DNA from: Telmatactis stephensoni
Lineage: Eukaryota; Cnidaria; Anthozoa; Actiniaria; Isophelliidae
DNA: 64,000 nt
NCBI GenBank assembly: GCA_029948255.1
Contig: JALIZF010001266.1
Span: forward strand, 62,001-126,000
Direction: 5' to 3'
Below are positions 55,100 through 64,000 of the stretch, in pieces. Positions within the stretch are counted from its first letter, which is position 1; every line of letters begins with the position of its first letter. Made by a program: the position numbers and the translations under genes. Below the pieces are notes generated by a model that made no database searches, was not told the DNA's origin, and saw only the letters and a list, made by a program, of their open reading frames with translations.

Positions 55100-56188
55100 C
55101 TAGGCATTTACATCGATGTATCCAGTAATGTGAAAAAAATGTCTCAAGTCAGCTAGAGTTATATAATCGATGGCCTTGTAAACGGAATCAATAATATCAT
55201 CATTTGTCAGTTGTCGGAGCCTGTAGCTCATTATTGTTTTCATCTTTCCAAATACATATTCCGTAGGGTTAAAGTCTGGGCTGTAAGCAGGCATGTACAC
55301 AAGTTCAATGTTCAGATCGTTCAAAAAATCACCCAATATTTGTCCGCCTTCATTGTGATGTATTGCACAATTGTCCAACACTACAACATCGCCTACTTCT
55401 AAGGTCGGCCTGCCTGTAAGTGGATTGAAAGAGTTGTATGCTTCGTCAAAAAAACGAAGAAATTCCAATGTGTTTGATGGACCATCTACTGTGTTTACAT
55501 ATCCAATCCCAGTGAGTCCACACATAACATTCACAGTAATATTGCTTGTCTCACAATATCTTCTCACTTCAACTGCTCTTTCGTTTACAGGTGCATGACC
55601 ATAGATAGGCATTCCATTTTTTGGTAATTTAACTCCGCATTCATCAAAATATTTCAACGAATATGGATCTCTGTTGTACAAGTAGTCAACAAAAAGTTGA
55701 GTATACGCCATATTCTGAATCGTGAATCGTTCTTGAGCAATTTGAGTAACTTTTTTCAAAGAATACTTTTGGCCGCTTGGTAATCTTTCTCGTACAGCGC
55801 GACTTATGGCTGATACAGATACAGAACCGTTGGGAAGGTCGCCATAGTCGTATAGCACATCTGCGATGTCCGAATAAGAAATGGACGGTTTCTGTGTCTT
55901 TAGGGTCTCTATCAAGTGCCAATCGCCGTCGGATAAGCTGCTGTTTGCTCCTCCTTGACGTTTCATGGGACTTAACGTGTTATTTTGACAATATTGGTTC
56001 CATATTTTTGAAACCACAGCAGACGATATGTTAAGGCTTCTAGCGATTTCTGTCTTAGTTCCTGGAAAACATCCGGTCACAGCGTTTCCTCCACTTTTAA
56101 GTATTTTGTCAATGATGTTCGTTCTAATGTCCTGAGACAAAGCTTTTCCAGGACAATAAGTTCTTCCACTTTTACTGACTTTCCACAT
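55100..56188 (-). CDS. Tc1/mariner (IS630-like) DDE transposase of the outer element, 362 aa, intact
   Basis: Starts MWKVSKSGRTYCPGKALSQD just inside the right terminal repeat. The N-terminal half holds two helix-turn-helix-like segments (TEIARSLNISSAVVSKIWNQ and ISYSDIADVLYDYG...SAISRAV), the paired-type DNA-binding layout of the family. Catalytic residues are visible as YFDECGVKL (first Asp), VVVLDNCAIHH (second Asp) and YMPAYSPDFNPTEYVF (Glu), with 37 residues between the second Asp and the Glu, so a DD37E type. Length and frame are as expected for an active enzyme. The TA target duplications at the element ends agree with the family. It is convergent to the accessory ORF at 40857-42221. 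Confidence 0.93.
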   Translation of the reverse strand: MWKVSKSGRTYCPGKALSQDIRTNIIDKILKSGGNAVTGCFPGTKTEIARSLNISSAVVSKIWNQYCQNNTLSPMKRQGGANSSLSDGDWHLIETLKTQKPSISYSDIADVLYDYGDLPNGSVSVSAISRAVRERLPSGQKYSLKKVTQIAQERFTIQNMAYTQLFVDYLYNRDPYSLKYFDECGVKLPKNGMPIYGHAPVNERAVEVRRYCETSNITVNVMCGLTGIGYVNTVDGPSNTLEFLRFFDEAYNSFNPLTGRPTLEVGDVVVLDNCAIHHNEGGQILGDFLNDLNIELVYMPAYSPDFNPTEYVFGKMKTIMSYRLRQLTNDDIIDSVYKAIDYITLADLRHFFHITGYIDVNA

Positions 56189-56201
56189 TTTTGTAGCGAA
56201 G

Positions 56202-56401
56202 TGAACTCAGCCGATGATTGAGTTGCCATATAGAGTGTGAAGATCAAGACGAGAGAAATACTTCAAAAGCACGTGCGAAACGTGCAAAACGTAGTCTCCG
56301 CCCCCTAGAAACAATCGAAACTTACCCTGACAACGTAGAGTTCAAACGCGAAAAAGAAACGCTGAAACAGTTTGCATTAAACGCTCCGCTGCAAACCGCT
56401 G
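56202..56401. repeat. Right terminal inverted repeat of the outer element
   Basis: 200 bp, inverted copy of 40658-40848 with a 9-bp insertion and a few substitutions. It lies directly upstream of the transposase start codon (56188), so it probably contains its promoter. Confidence 0.9.
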
Positions 56402-56680
56402 TAATTGAATTACACTGGTTGCCTGTAGAACAACGTATTATCTTTAAGATTTTATTGATGACATATAAGGCTCTTAATAGCTTAGCACCAGGCTATATAG
56501 TTGATTTACTGGAACCCTATGTTCCACGTCGTACATTAAGATCATCATCCAAGCTAATGCGGTTAGTTGAGCCTTCATACAATCTTAAGACATATGGCTT
56601 TAGAGCTTTTTCTGTCTGTGCTCCAAGGCTGTGGAACAGTATTTCCTTAAACATAAGACAAAGTGATTCACTAATAATAA
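56402..56680 (+). pseudogene. LINE fragment downstream of the nested insertion
   Basis: Continues the frame broken at 40657: IELHWLPVEQRIIFKILLMT, YKALNSLAPGYIVDLLEPYV, YGFRAFSVCAPRLWNSISLN, IRQSDSL. This is the conserved region after the reverse transcriptase domain in animal LINEs. The frame is interrupted again near 56670-57025 by unrelated AT-rich sequence. Confidence 0.88.
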
Positions 56681-57027
56681 TACTTTATTTAATTCACAGT
56701 ATATTACAAAAAATATATACACAGTCCGCAGGTAGCATAACTAATCTAGGCGGGCTGTGTTTTTAATAAATACAAGTATAAGAAAAAGTAAGGGAGACTT
56801 AGAATAACAATGATAATAATATATAAAAGGAGCGTTACTGATAATTTTTGAAATTACATATAGCTGAAACAACAACAAAACAAACGAGCTACTTGTTGAA
56901 AAACTGTTTTAGCAGATACTTATTCACTAAGATTTAAGTAATAAATACATTCCAGTTGGAGCATTATTTTTGTATTTGTATAATGGAGTTATTTACAGGA
57001 TAGGAGAATATGAGCTTGAGTTTGTTA

Positions 57028-57132
57028 ATAAATTGGATCTTTGCCCTTCAATTTGGAAATTGATACGATTAAATTCATGTAGAAGCTTTAAGAGTAAGCT
57101 TAAGGCTTACCTTTTTAGAGTGGCCTCTTATT
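57028..57132 (+). pseudogene. LINE 3' terminal coding fragment
   Basis: IWKLIRLNSCRSFKSKLKAY and LFRVASY followed by a stop matches the usual last residues of this LINE class (FK..LK..LF). It is separated from the previous fragment by about 350 bp that looks like another insertion. Confidence 0.6.
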
Positions 57133-57647
57133 AGTCCTCAGTTGAAGTTTATCTTAAAATTCTTTGTTTTTTTTTTCATTTTAGGTTATAATAGAGTACA
57201 ATTGTTACGAGAACACTTAGTCATATATTTTTTTCTTGTTTGTTTTTATATGTTTAATTTTCTTATTATTGTACAGCGTATTTGGACTGTTAGGAAACTA
57301 CGCTATAGAAATAAATTATTATTAAAGTAATTTTCAATTTTTCCATTTGAATGAAAATCATTTGGACGGAAGACCCACGGACCCATGACCTCTGAGATAA
57401 AGACAACAACAACAACAAAAAAACAACAACAACAAAAACAACAACAACAACAACAAATCAAAATCGCTCGAAACGCAAGAATAAAATTTCCGGAAGTAAA
57501 TTTTATGATTTTACCATAGCAACTGCAAAACTGGAAGTATGTTTGGATTTGCAGATCTTCGAAGGAGAGCCTCTTTTTGAGTTAAAAGTTATTATTTTCT
57601 TATTTTTTCATAGTCGAATCGTGTTTTTCTGAATTGCTTTAATCAAC
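57133..57647. other. Spacer with AAC microsatellite, possible helicase promoter side
   Basis: AT-rich DNA with an AAC/ACA repeat at about 57401-57455 and a 5' flank to the helicase fragment. No gene recognised. Confidence 0.4.
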
Positions 57648-58400
57648 ATGAGTCTAAACTTGAAACAGAGAGAGGCTATTTACATTTGTAAAGCTGGACA
57701 TTCTTTACTTCTGACGGGCATGGCCGGCTCTGGAAAATCCTTCTTGCTCAAGGCGATTGCAAAGGAGCTAATCAATTGTGGTAAGAGATGTCAAATAACT
57801 TGTACAACGGGAAATGCTTGTGGGAACTTTGACAGTGCTAAAACAATTCATTCGTTTACGGGTATTCGAGACTGTAGGGGAACACCAGCTTCTATTTTAG
57901 AGCAAGTTAAAAACAATCCGTTGTGTACAAAACGAATCAAAGAAATAGATGTGCTTCTCATTGATGAAATTTCTATGTTCAGTCAAAGAACTCTGGAAAT
58001 CATCAATTTCATAACACAGGAGATGCGTGAGAGCAACGTACCTTTTGGAGGTATACAGGTTGTTGCATCTGGTGATTTTTTCCAGTTACCTCCGGTCCCA
58101 AACTCTTACGACAATGGGAATTATTGCTTTCAAAACGAGCAACTGTGGTCAATGTTGTTTCCACACACAGTCGAGCTGGATACGGTAGTTCGTCAAAAAA
58201 ATCACAATTTTATAAAAGCCATCCATCAGGTAGCACAAGGCCAATTGGACGACCAAACAGATCAATATTTCTCTGCACTTTGTACACCATTGGTTAACGA
58301 CTTACAGGACCAAATTCATACACACACGTTTCTCTATTGTTCAAGCTCACTAAGGAACGTGCATGTCAGTACAAGAAAAGAAAAGCTGACTTTCGTGTAA
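57648..58400 (+). pseudogene. N-terminal fragment of a second PIF1-family helicase (250 aa)
   Basis: Starts MSLNLKQREAIYICKAGHSL and carries Walker A GMAGSGKSFLLKAIAK, TTGNACGNFDSAKTIHSFTG, Walker B VLLIDEISMFS, VPFGGIQVVASGDFFQLPPV and VELDTVVRQKN. The core then ends: residues after FLYCSSSLRNVHV run into a stop, and the second RecA-like domain (HKAQG, VALSR motifs) is absent. It is similar to but clearly distinct from the helicase in the inner element, so it is not a duplicate of it. Either the rest lies in an unrecognised exon or the copy is truncated. Confidence 0.85.
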
Positions 58401-59280
58401 AAGAAACTATCGCTTAACTATTACTATTTTAAAATAACTAACCAAAAAAAGCCGTGAATCCTTGGATTGCTATGAAATTGAGAAACAAAACTTTTCTAAA
58501 ACATTGCACTGGAAAGTAGTAGGAAAGTGCCAGTTCTGCATCAGGCGGTGCACCCAGGGCTAGGGTGGTCACGTCCCATTGCAGGGGATGTCACTCGTCG
58601 GTGCTACGGGAGTCACACAACGGTGACTAGTGAGTCACGCACCGGCCCTCCGTAAGTTTATGCAAAAGCTCTTTATTTCCACGTGTACAGTGCCAAATGA
58701 CGATGTTGCCCTCAATTTATTCCTGAAATAGTATGACTTTTCACAAAGCACTACATTTTGAGTTAAAGAACATTGTTTGGAATTAATGTCATGGTTCCAG
58801 TTATGTCAATGAAGCATATCATTTTTTATTTATTTTTACTTACTTAGGATGCCACCTTTGTCCTTTGGCATCTTTCACTTCGAGTGCTTTAACTTGTTGT
58901 TCCCAAAGTATACTCTGGTCATCAGTGAATTCATCACAGTGTCAGTACATATTATCTCATCCATCATAATCCAGGTCCATGTCTTCAAGTCCCTCAGTCT
59001 CATCATCTTCATCGTTTCTTTATTTCTTGGGTGGACATGGGATCATTCCAAGTCTTGCATCTGTGCTTCAGGGCGGCACAATTTCGACAGTATTCATAGG
59101 CCATCCCCATTTTTTGTTGTTTCGTTTTTGTTTCCCGTCGCCTAGAGTATTCCTTGGGTGGGTCAAACGGTCGAAAAATAAATAAATAAATAATAAAAAA
59201 TGAAGAAATAACCTCAAAATGGGTTACCTGTGGAGGCCTGGTTGCTGATTTTGGTTAGGTTACTAAGCTAAAAGCTTGCA
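58401..59280. other. Spacer, possible decayed cysteine-containing ORF on the minus strand
   Basis: 58490-58650 is locally richer in G and C, with GTCAC repeats and no recognised identity. On the minus strand near 59110-59020 a short frame reads MAYEYCRNCAALKHRCKTWN, which could be a zinc-knuckle remnant. Neither can be assigned. Confidence 0.3.
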
Positions 59281-59292
59281 AACTTTCTAAAG

Positions 59293-60701
59293 ATGTCATC
59301 TCCTAAGTATAGCACTATTATTAGGCTTAAAAAACGTGCAAAGATTCTAGACCAACCAAAATTGAAGGTCCTTGATGTAAGAGACACTCTTTTTACTGTA
59401 CTTAAAAGGTTTTATGTGGGAACTCAAGTGACAAAATACAGTGTAAAATAGGGTATAAAAAACCGGGAGAAGCTGCACCCAAAGATTTTATTGCCGTTGA
59501 TTTACATGACACCATTGAATGTACTATGAAGGCCATTGGGGCTAATTTTGTTGATTTTGAAGTAATTGAGGATGACAAAGAAGACGCCTGCCCCACCCCC
59601 CCAAAAAACAACAAACAAAAACAACAACAACAACAACAACAAAATCAGATTGAATGCATTAGACTTGTTGATGAAAAGTGCAAGTGCTAGAACTCTGCCA
59701 CCAGAAGACAAAATTTGGCCAACATAGCGTGGTATCTTGATCCACATCACCCTAAATTTGTGGAAAGAAGCTTAAAGATTCCAAACCTAATCTATATGAT
59801 GATGTTGACTGGATGAACCTAAAAATTCCTGATGCATTTGTTGGGTAAGTGTGTTATTTTAATGCATCACATAATGATATCATTGGTGATGATGGCTCAA
59901 GAGATTTCAGGTACCACTATATTTCAGATCTTGAAACCAAAGGACTACCAGGTGGAAACTGGCAGACACTAGTATTCATATGGACGCCATGGAGTCTTGG
60001 AGACATTGGATACATGCTTGTTGCTATTAGTGTACCAGATCTTATCAGTATAGTCAAAGAAAAGCTGCCAGAAGGCACAGCTATTCCATCAGAAACGTGG
60101 GTTCGCTTCCAGTTTTAGCCTAAGGATCCAAGTTCACAAGCTGCAACTCAATACACTGGTCGTTTCAATGTGAGTCAGGTGACCTTGTAGAATATTTACA
60201 TGATTGGATGTAGATCTTCCCTATTCCACCAAATTAATGGAAATAAACCAGAAATACGGGAAACCTTATTATTATTTACTGTATTAGGTACCATGTACAG
60301 ACCAGACAAATTCGTCATTCACACCCTGATGTACATTAATGGAAATAAACCAGAAATACGGGAAACCTTATAATTGTTTATTTACTGTATTAGGTACCAT
60401 GTACAGACCAGACAAATTCGTCATTCACACCCTGATGTACATTACTGCACAGCTTTAATGAAATACCTCAGATGTTTCATGCAAGTTTAAAGAGCATGCA
60501 TTTCTGATCATGGAGGACAACAAAAATTTCATCAACATTGGTGGAACCAATGCTCCATTAGCTGCTTTGCAACGTAGAAAGAGAGTGCTTGTGACTGGAC
60601 CCGAATCAGTGAGACCCACTGCCATGGACCACGATTTCTGCAGAATCCATGTTACACCTAGATTCCCTCTATCAAGGCAAGGTAAAAAAATGTTTTACAA
60701 A
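59293..60701 (+). pseudogene. Decayed multi-exon ORF of a transposon-associated type
   Basis: Pieces in one orientation: MSSPKYSTIIRLKKRAKILD (59293), PGEAAPKDFIAVDLHDTIEC (about 59466), DVDWMNLKIPDAFVG, YISDLETKGLPGGNWQTLVF, IPSETWVRFQF then TAG at 60116-60118 and PKDPSSQAATQYTGRFN, YHVQTRQIRHSHPDVHYCTA, and PLAALQRRKRVLV...AMDHDF. From memory these resemble a recurrent uncharacterised protein of invertebrate genomes in which the stop position is Trp (FQFWPK) and MEDNKNF is usually a MDDKH motif; a search would be needed. Splice sites are plausible (AAT|GTGAGT, TATTAG|G). The stop and several frame breaks mark it as inactive. Confidence 0.5.
60234..60444. repeat. Tandem duplication of about 105 bp including an exon
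   Basis: TTAATGGAAATAAACCAGAA through CACACCCTGATGTACATT is present twice, at 60234-60336 and 60337-60444, with an 8-bp-scale difference in the ATTATT/ATTGTT stretch. Each copy contains the acceptor TATTAG|G and the coding start YHVQTRQIRHSHPDVHY of the surrounding pseudogene. Confidence 0.85.
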
Positions 60702-63074
60702 CTACACATACGTTACTTACTAATTAGTTACTATTTTACAAAGTACAAATAAACAGACTACAAAAAAAAAATTATGAAAAAGTTAAACAATTGACGAAAG
60801 ACATTTTACAATTTAATTTGATGGAAAATAATTACAATTCGCTTAGAGATCACTTATTTATTTGATTATTTATCTTTGTCAGAGCTTAATGCATTGGAAG
60901 GCAGTGCCACTATAAGTGAAGTGGAAATGTGGCATTTGTTTAGGACGCTATTCAAGCCGTAACAATGAAAGACCTGTGCTAGGAAAAGTAAAGTATTTTA
61001 AAGAAAGTAAGTCTTTGATAGTTGAAAAATAACCCCATTCTATTGGTTGCGATCAACTGAAGATGCACTCTCAATCTGTATAATTTTGCTAAAGACCGAT
61101 TTATTTTATTTTCTGTACTTCCAATTTGCAGAGCACTTCAAAAAGTGTCTACAAAAATGACAGAAACGACAAGATGAGCTAAAAAAAACAACGAAATATG
61201 GATACATTTATATCCCCAATCACTTCCCATATAGATGTTGGTGACAACATCGAGCTAGATGATGAAGACGAATTTGATGGGGTTGATGCCATAATATCAG
61301 AGAAGTAAACAAAGTGAACTTGCATGCATGTCTTTAAAAGTATGTGTGCATAAAATGAAAATAATTTAATTTAGTTTTTGCGCGTTATTCCTGATCCCGT
61401 CCTTTACATTTATACTTGTGAAAGTTTATCTCAGTGTTAAAACTTTCAATGATAATTAATGCTCTAGGGAACTGTTTTCAAATCCTACGTTGCAAAATAT
61501 ACCTATAGATCCCCTGCAGCAACATTTCTAACAATTCATTGGAGGACAAACCAATTCAATTTGACATTCCTGGAAAATTCTTTGGAATATTTCTGCAATT
61601 GGTCTATTAGAACCATCAAGAAATATTATACATGTTCACTAATGACACAGGAAAACTAGAAGGCAGTCTTCGGAAGGAAAGTGGATGCATATTTGTATTT
61701 CACAAAAATTTCCCGGTTATCTGCAATTGGATAAACATTTAAATAAATATTTAGATTTAACAGAACACTTTCTCGTGAGATGTAGGAAATTAACATTTTA
61801 CCTTGTATCCAAAAAACTATACTTCTCAGTTGCTTGTATAACCAGTCTGACCAGTTCCATATATGTTGTGCTGTACCCATTATTATTCCGATTTGTTAGC
61901 GAATGCAGCGAAGGAGAACTGACGCTCTCGGATAACAATCAGTGTGACTTGTCTGACTTGGACCAAGAATGTAGAATTAGTTGCTCCTCAGAAAATACTA
62001 ATGTATTGGATCTAGATTGTGATGGAGATTCCGAAAAAGCTATCGGTATTTCCATATCCAGTCGAATTTCAGAAGATGAGAAAAGCAGGGTGTCAAGCAC
62101 TAAGCTTGCAAAAATTAATAGGAAAATAGGAAAATTTGAAGGGAAAAACAGGAAGAAAATAGGAAAATATGCTCATAAATAGGAAAAAAATAGGATTATT
62201 GGTAGTGGTTAGATAGGCAATCTAATAGCACTCCTCCTATAGAACTCTTAGTAGTGGATAGAATAATGTATATTTTTTAAAAGTTGAGTATCTTGGCAAA
62301 ATATGATTAAAGCGACATCAAAGATGTAAGGTTTTTTCCAATGTATCTGTCTGTTCAAAGCTGTCGCTCCAGACAAAAATCCGCGTTCTTTTGAAGGCTG
62401 GGACGAATTTGGTTAATAATAAACTCATTTGGTTGATAATAAACTTTGACATTGTGACGTAATGTAAGGCATATTGTGACGTAATGTCAGGAATCATGGC
62501 ATTTAGACTCAAAGAAAGAGCTGAAAATAGCTATATCAAAGTAGTAGAATTTGAAGCAGAAGTTAAATATTAATAGTGTATACCAACAACAATATACAAG
62601 GATATTAAGAGCTTGTAGCATCTAAATTAAACTTCATTCCTGGGTCTCAGTCTCCCAGGGTTCTCACAAATTTTTCCACAGGATGCCCAAAATGTGCTTT
62701 TTCTCCAACTTTGCAGCGGTTTTTCCCGATCAACAGAATTGAAAGACCCATTTTTCAAAATATTTTTGTTTGAGAGGCCAAGTTCTTTTGAGAGAAATTA
62801 TTTCTGGCTACACTTTATAGGCACTTTAAATTGTATAATTTGTACATGAAAATAAGTGCTAGAGTACAAACAACATTCTTTAAATTTATTTATATTTTTC
62901 TTTGGTTCTAAGCTGAATAAATAGGAAAAATAGGAGGTTTTCTCAAAAAAAGAGGAGGAAATAGGAATCAGTTAAAAAAATAGGAAACAATAGGAAATAA
63001 TAGGAACTTGACACCCTGGAAAAGTGATACCAAGAGTGAAGATGACAACGAATTTATTTCGTGTAGCATGTAAT
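60702..63074. other. Accessory-region spacer with an A/G-rich repeated phrase
   Basis: Short acidic frames (for example DVGDNIELDDEDEFDGVDAI near 61240, SDNNQCDLSDLDQECRI near 61933) could be fragments of one acidic protein, but no structure joins them. AATAGGAAAA-type phrases cluster at about 62118-62190 and 62920-63005, bracketing roughly 0.8 kb in between. No confident gene. Confidence 0.35.
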
Positions 63075-64000
63075 TAAGCTCCTTGAAGATGGGAAGATAC
63101 CAGAGAGTTGTATATACTATAACTATATCGTCAACGACACTACGTCATTTGCAATGATTGACCCCCCAGTTGCATCTGACTTCAAATGGGACAAAGACGT
63201 GAGCGAGTTCTTTTCTACCATTAAGCATCTTGGGGGAGAAAGGACAATGAAGTTTGTGAGAGAACCAGGTTTCTTCAGGACTGGAAAAGGTGGGACAAAA
63301 ACATTCAAGTCATTTTCAGACTATAATCTATGTGGCCCTTCAAAAAATGCGCTGAAACGATGCAGAGCTGGCTACACCACTGAAAGCGTTATCTTACCTC
63401 ATTTACAGTCCACTCATTCCCTTTCCCAACACCCCAAAACCCCAACACCCCAGTTTACAGAGAATTGTTAATACAGAGAAAGTAAAAGTAGTTCCAGTAG
63501 TCTTGGCAAGTGATGGCACTGCATTAAAACCTGGCCTTGAATACGATCAACGACAAAATACTGTGATCAGTTTGACCCACAGAGTTGATCAAGCGTGTAT
63601 AAGAGACCACCCTTTTCCAGACCCTGAACACATAAAGGCAAATCTCATCACCAGTTCAGATGTTACATGCGTAATTTCCCTTGACAACGGTGTCTCCATG
63701 CCAGTAGCAGTTCACTATCAACCTAAATTTGTAACTGGAGAAGATATAATTTCTACAATTAAGGATGAAGTGAAAGGCATGCAGATTTGCAAGCGGTGTC
63801 TAGGAAGACAATCTAGCACAAAACACATTGTTGACACTAATGAAACGTGTTGTTCCAGCAGATGCGAGGAATGCTTAGCCTCTAGATTGGTTTGTTTCAC
63901 TTGTGAAGAAAAGGGTCAGATTTCTTATATTCCAGCACTCAGAGCATGTGATAACTGCATGGATAATGATGAGACTTGCCACAAACTAGCTGTCATGGCT
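63075..64000 (+). pseudogene. Cysteine-rich ORF, frameshifted, running off the window
   Basis: The first frame reads KLLEDGKIPESCIYYNYIVN onward through VREPGFFRTGKGGTKTFKSF to about 63430. A one-base frame change between about 63400 and 63460 then leads to a frame open to the window end: VPVVLASDGTALKPGLEYD, TCVISLDNGVSMPVAVHYQP, then ICKRCLGRQ, CCSSRCEECLASRLVCFTCE and RACDNCMDNDETC. The CxxC clusters suggest zinc binding. It resembles uncharacterised proteins found in many copies in cnidarian genomes (my recollection, not checked). It could be the capsid- or transposase-side partner of the elements nearby, but no catalytic motif is visible in this part. 3' end not in the window. Confidence 0.5.

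Larger units (their letters stand above)
40658..56401. mobile_element. Outer Tc1/mariner-type element (15,744 bp including the nested inner element)
   Basis: Begins CAGCGGTTTGCAGCGGAGCG and ends with the complement. TA duplications flank it at 40656-40657 and 56402-56403. It carries a DDE transposase (55100-56188, minus) and a second ORF (40857-42221, plus), convergent and each beginning just inside a terminal repeat. Without the inner element and one target copy its own length is about 3.4 kb. Both of its ORFs are open, so it was probably competent when interrupted. Confidence 0.92.

Overview
The window is eukaryotic nuclear DNA, AT-rich, with spliced genes (GT-AG introns, phases that agree exon to exon), long intergenic stretches and a dense load of small inverted-repeat elements and transposons. 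The two host proteins and the transposon families point to an animal, most likely a cnidarian (anthozoan, perhaps a stony coral). That placement is inference from sequence character; no organism-specific marker was seen. No tRNA, rRNA or CRISPR array was recognised.

Layout. 1-9.6 kb is gene-poor, with inverted-repeat elements and a LINE remnant. 10.3-17.9 kb (minus strand) holds a complete ten-exon ASNSD1 gene (asparagine synthetase domain-containing protein 1, 726 aa as assembled here). 18.3-28.5 kb (plus strand) holds a complete nine-exon GET3/ASNA1 gene (332 aa), the ATPase that targets tail-anchored proteins to the ER. The two start codons are head to head, 359 bp apart, and probably share a promoter region. 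ASNSD1 carries two tandem arrays seeded by its own gene parts: a 40-bp array copying its last codons and stop, and a 46-bp array copying the end of exon 2 with its 5' splice site. GET3 introns hold arrays of the palindrome CAAGATCTTG and several foldback elements. 28.5-40.5 kb has no confident gene and a series of short inverted-repeat elements, some nested.

The striking region is 40.5-57.1 kb, a three-level transposon nest. A LINE is split at a TA dinucleotide by a 15,744-bp unit with about 190-200-bp terminal inverted repeats. That outer unit is a Tc1/mariner-type element with an intact 362-aa DDE transposase (DD37E spacing) and a second, convergent 454-aa ORF of unknown function. It is itself split by a 12,352-bp element flanked by a 7-bp duplication (CTTGAAT), with about 268-bp terminal repeats beginning CATGAG. 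The inner element carries a multi-exon P-element/THAP9-like transposase (plus strand, with one stop and two frameshifts) and, convergent to it, a large multi-exon PIF1-family helicase gene (minus strand, one premature TGA) with a tandemly repeated 81-nt exon and a helix-turn-helix-like C-terminus. A P-superfamily transposon with its own PIF1 helicase is the best candidate here for an undescribed system.

57.1-64 kb is a second accessory block: an N-terminal fragment of a different PIF1 helicase, a decayed multi-exon ORF with a W-to-stop change and a duplicated exon, and a cysteine-rich ORF with one frameshift that runs off the window. These may be parts of another large mobile element.
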